Source of the DNA: Chryseobacterium gallinarum
Lineage (GTDB): Bacteria; Bacteroidota; Bacteroidia; Flavobacteriales; Weeksellaceae
Direction: 5' to 3'
Length of the DNA stretch: 64,000 bases
Assembly: GCF_001021975.1 (NCBI RefSeq)
Contig: NZ_CP009928.1
Coordinates: forward strand, 1,240,001-1,304,000
Position 1 is the stretch's first letter; the number at the start of each line of letters is the position of its first letter. Below the pieces are notes generated by a model. It was given only the letters and a program-made list of their open reading frames with translations, did no database searches and was not told the origin of the DNA. Below are positions 62,421 through 64,000 of this stretch, piece after piece. The translations under genes were made by a program, and so were the position numbers.

Positions 62421-63419
62421 ATGTCAAAACAAAGCATGAGACGCTTTACAGCCATTGTCCTTGGTATGGCTGCTGCCAACCTGTTTTTTTCCTGTTCAAA
62501 TGACAGCATTATTGAAAGAGATGCCACTGAAACCACTCTTGCTTCCGCAGGAAAAATGAATTATATGGCTTCTTTGGCGTCTATTGAGATGAACAACTGG
62601 ATGTCCGGGCTTCAGGATAATATTTCCATTTCAAAGATTTCCATTCCCGGGACCCATGATTCGGGAGCACGTATAGATGCCCCTGTTGTATCTGGTACAG
62701 CAAAAACACAAAACCTCAGTATTGCCGAACAGCTGGATGCAGGAGTACGTTTTCTGGATATCCGTTGCAGGCATATTGATAATTCTTTCACAATTCATCA
62801 CGGAGCTATCTACCAAAATCTGAATTTTGATGATGTGCTTAACGCCTGTTATGCTTTTTTGAACAGCCACCCGTCAGAAACAATCATCATGTCTGTAAAA
62901 GAGGAATATGATGCTTCCAATACAACAAGGAGTTTTGAACAGACTTTTGATTCGTATATTCAGAAAAACCCTTCTAAATGGGACCTGGGAGCCGGCATAC
63001 CTAACCTGGGTGATGTAAGGGGAAAAATTAAATTACTGAGAAGGTTTTCTGCAGGAACATCAAAAGGAATCAATGCTACTTCCTGGGCCGATAACACTAC
63101 TTTTGAAATTAACAATTCCGAAGCACAACTTAAAGTTCAGGATTATTATAAAGTAACCAATAATGATGATAAATGGGCGGGAATATCCAGCCTGCTTAAT
63201 GAGGCTAAAAATAATACCGGGAACAGGCTTTTCATCAATTTCACAAGTGGCTATAAACCCGGGATATTTGGAATACCAAGCATTCCAACCGTTTCAAATT
63301 ACATTAATCCCAAGCTTAAGACGTTCTTCCAGACCAATACCAAAGGTTCGTATGGAGTCTTGCCTGTTGATTTTGTCAGCGCAGAATTATCAGAGCTGAT
63401 TGTTAAGACTAATTTTTAG
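62421..63419 (+). CDS. Phosphatidylinositol-specific phospholipase C-like lipoprotein
   Basis: 332 residues. The N-terminus AIVLGMAAANLFFSC contains a lipobox-like cysteine at 25, so it is a lipoprotein or secreted. The PI-PLC X domain is shown by SIPGTHDSGA (catalytic H79), QLDAGVRFLDIRCR and TIHHGAIYQN (second catalytic histidine at 126-127), and LRRFSAGTSKG. Such enzymes cleave phosphatidylinositol and GPI anchors of eukaryotic cells, which would fit a host-associated or soil flavobacterium. A terminator follows. Confidence 0.88.
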   Translation: MSKQSMRRFTAIVLGMAAANLFFSCSNDSIIERDATETTLASAGKMNYMASLASIEMNNWMSGLQDNISISKISIPGTHDSGARIDAPVVSGTAKTQNLSIAEQLDAGVRFLDIRCRHIDNSFTIHHGAIYQNLNFDDVLNACYAFLNSHPSETIIMSVKEEYDASNTTRSFEQTFDSYIQKNPSKWDLGAGIPNLGDVRGKIKLLRRFSAGTSKGINATSWADNTTFEINNSEAQLKVQDYYKVTNNDDKWAGISSLLNEAKNNTGNRLFINFTSGYKPGIFGIPSIPTVSNYINPKLKTFFQTNTKGSYGVLPVDFVSAELSELIVKTNF

Positions 63420-63457
63420 TAACAAAGTTTTCAAAGAATATCATTTTTTAAAAGATG

Positions 63458-63489
63458 CAGGCTGTTTCAGAAATGGAACAGCCTGTTTT
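63458..63489 (+). terminator. Terminator of the PI-PLC gene
   Basis: CAGGCTGTT and AACAGCCTG form a 9-bp stem with a 10-nt loop, followed by TTTTG. Confidence 0.82.
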
Positions 63490-63584
63490 GTATTAATTCA
63501 GATGGATTCCTACCGGAGTTTTAATCGATTACAACCTTTCTTTGCACTATTACAATGGTTTACATCAATATAATAGTGAATGAG

Positions 63585-64000
63585 CTATTTTTGGATCCCG
63601 TAAGCAGCCATAATCTTATTGAAGATCTCTGTATTTTCAAACAACCCCGTAAATTCTTTAGAATTCGGGCCATAAGCAAAAACATTTGACGGGATCGAAG
63701 TATGATCATTGGTACTAAAGTTTCCGAATACCCAGCCTTCCCTGAGACTTCCATCAAGAAGGGTTAACCCTCCCGTTTCATGGTCTCCTACCACCACTAC
63801 TAATGTTTCTTTATTTTCATCTGCAAACTTCATCGCTTTTCCTACCACATGGTCAAAATCTAGTAATTCGGTAACCAGCTGTTCCATATTATTGCTATGT
63901 CCACCTCCATCTGTTTGAGAAGCTTCCACCATCATAAAGAAGCCTTTTTTATTATTTTTTAAATCATTCAAAGTAAGATCAAATGCATCGGCAAGCCAGT
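63585..64000 (-). CDS. Alkaline phosphatase, C-terminal part (cut by window end)
   Basis: About 138 residues are visible; the frame runs off the right edge (WLADAFDLTLNDLKNNKKGFFMMVEASQTDGGGHSNN, given as motif MMVEASQTDGGGH). The zinc-binding VVVVGDHETGGLTLLD near the C-terminus is the PhoA-type D-H-E-T-G-G motif. The enzyme hydrolyses phosphate monoesters in the periplasm or outside. It is convergent with the PI-PLC gene, so both could serve phosphate or lipid-headgroup scavenging, which is inference. Confidence 0.93.
   Translation of the reverse strand, partial: WLADAFDLTLNDLKNNKKGFFMMVEASQTDGGGHSNNMEQLVTELLDFDHVVGKAMKFADENKETLVVVVGDHETGGLTLLDGSLREGWVFGNFSTNDHTSIPSNVFAYGPNSKEFTGLFENTEIFNKIMAAYGIQK

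Noticed and set aside
1..64000. CRISPR array or tRNA genes
   Set aside because: No set of regularly spaced direct repeats and no cloverleaf-like tRNA sequence was noticed on reading through.

Overview
The window is a chromosomal segment of a flavobacterium of the Chryseobacterium/Elizabethkingia type. Reasons: many secreted proteins end in type IX secretion (T9SS) sorting domains of both type A and type B; promoters carry the Bacteroidetes -7 box TAnnTTTG; several protein families are typical of this group (DUF6443/RHS, DUF4252, DUF3667, GEVED, KTSC); and the DNA is AT-rich. I saw no insertion sequence, CRISPR array, prophage or tRNA gene. The first gene (tsf) and the last gene (an alkaline phosphatase) are cut by the window edges.

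Layout. 1-0.6 kb: 3' part of tsf, then a 333-bp gap with a possible structured RNA. 0.9-10.3 kb: three tandem paralogues of a huge secreted protein with an IgGFc-binding-like N-terminus and a T9SS type B tail. 10.4-14.2 kb: a secreted carboxypeptidase-regulatory-like protein and three related small secreted proteins, with trmB placed between the first and second. 14.4-16.2 kb: rplM-rpsI-rpsB on the minus strand, without the tsf that normally follows rpsB. 16.5-30.7 kb: mixed housekeeping and envelope genes: DUF3667 membrane protein, icmF (fused isobutyryl-CoA mutase), M16 peptidase, Dph6-like ATP pyrophosphatase, serine hydrolase, LigT-like phosphoesterase, M64 peptidase with a small partner, and ruvC.

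30.8-46.1 kb is the accessory core. A three-gene minus-strand operon encodes a T9SS-sorted repeat protein, a 1151-residue RHS-like protein and a 1145-residue RHS protein whose variable C-terminus is a candidate toxin, followed by a candidate immunity gene. Behind it lie four tandem promoterless 'orphan' cassettes. Each has a fragment of RHS core, a different toxin tip (three look JAB/MPN-like) and an immunity gene. Two of the toxin tips are frameshifted, but all the immunity genes are open. Three cassette ends share a repeat-plus-terminator module, and about 104 bp of RHS core is almost identical between the expressed gene and orphan 2. This looks like a reservoir for exchanging toxin tips.

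46.4-49.3 kb holds a two-gene unit: a DUF4407 membrane/coiled-coil protein and, 14 bp later, a soluble Clp-like AAA+ domain fused to an FtsH-type M41 metallopeptidase. I rate this as the most likely little-described system here. 49.5-64 kb returns to chromosomal genes: KTSC protein, M43/GEVED secreted peptidase, guaB, an ECF sigma operon with DUF4252/DUF2807 proteins, a GlmU-family protein, rpmE2, a beta-helix lipoprotein-MazG-aroA run, a PI-PLC-like phospholipase and the end of an alkaline phosphatase.
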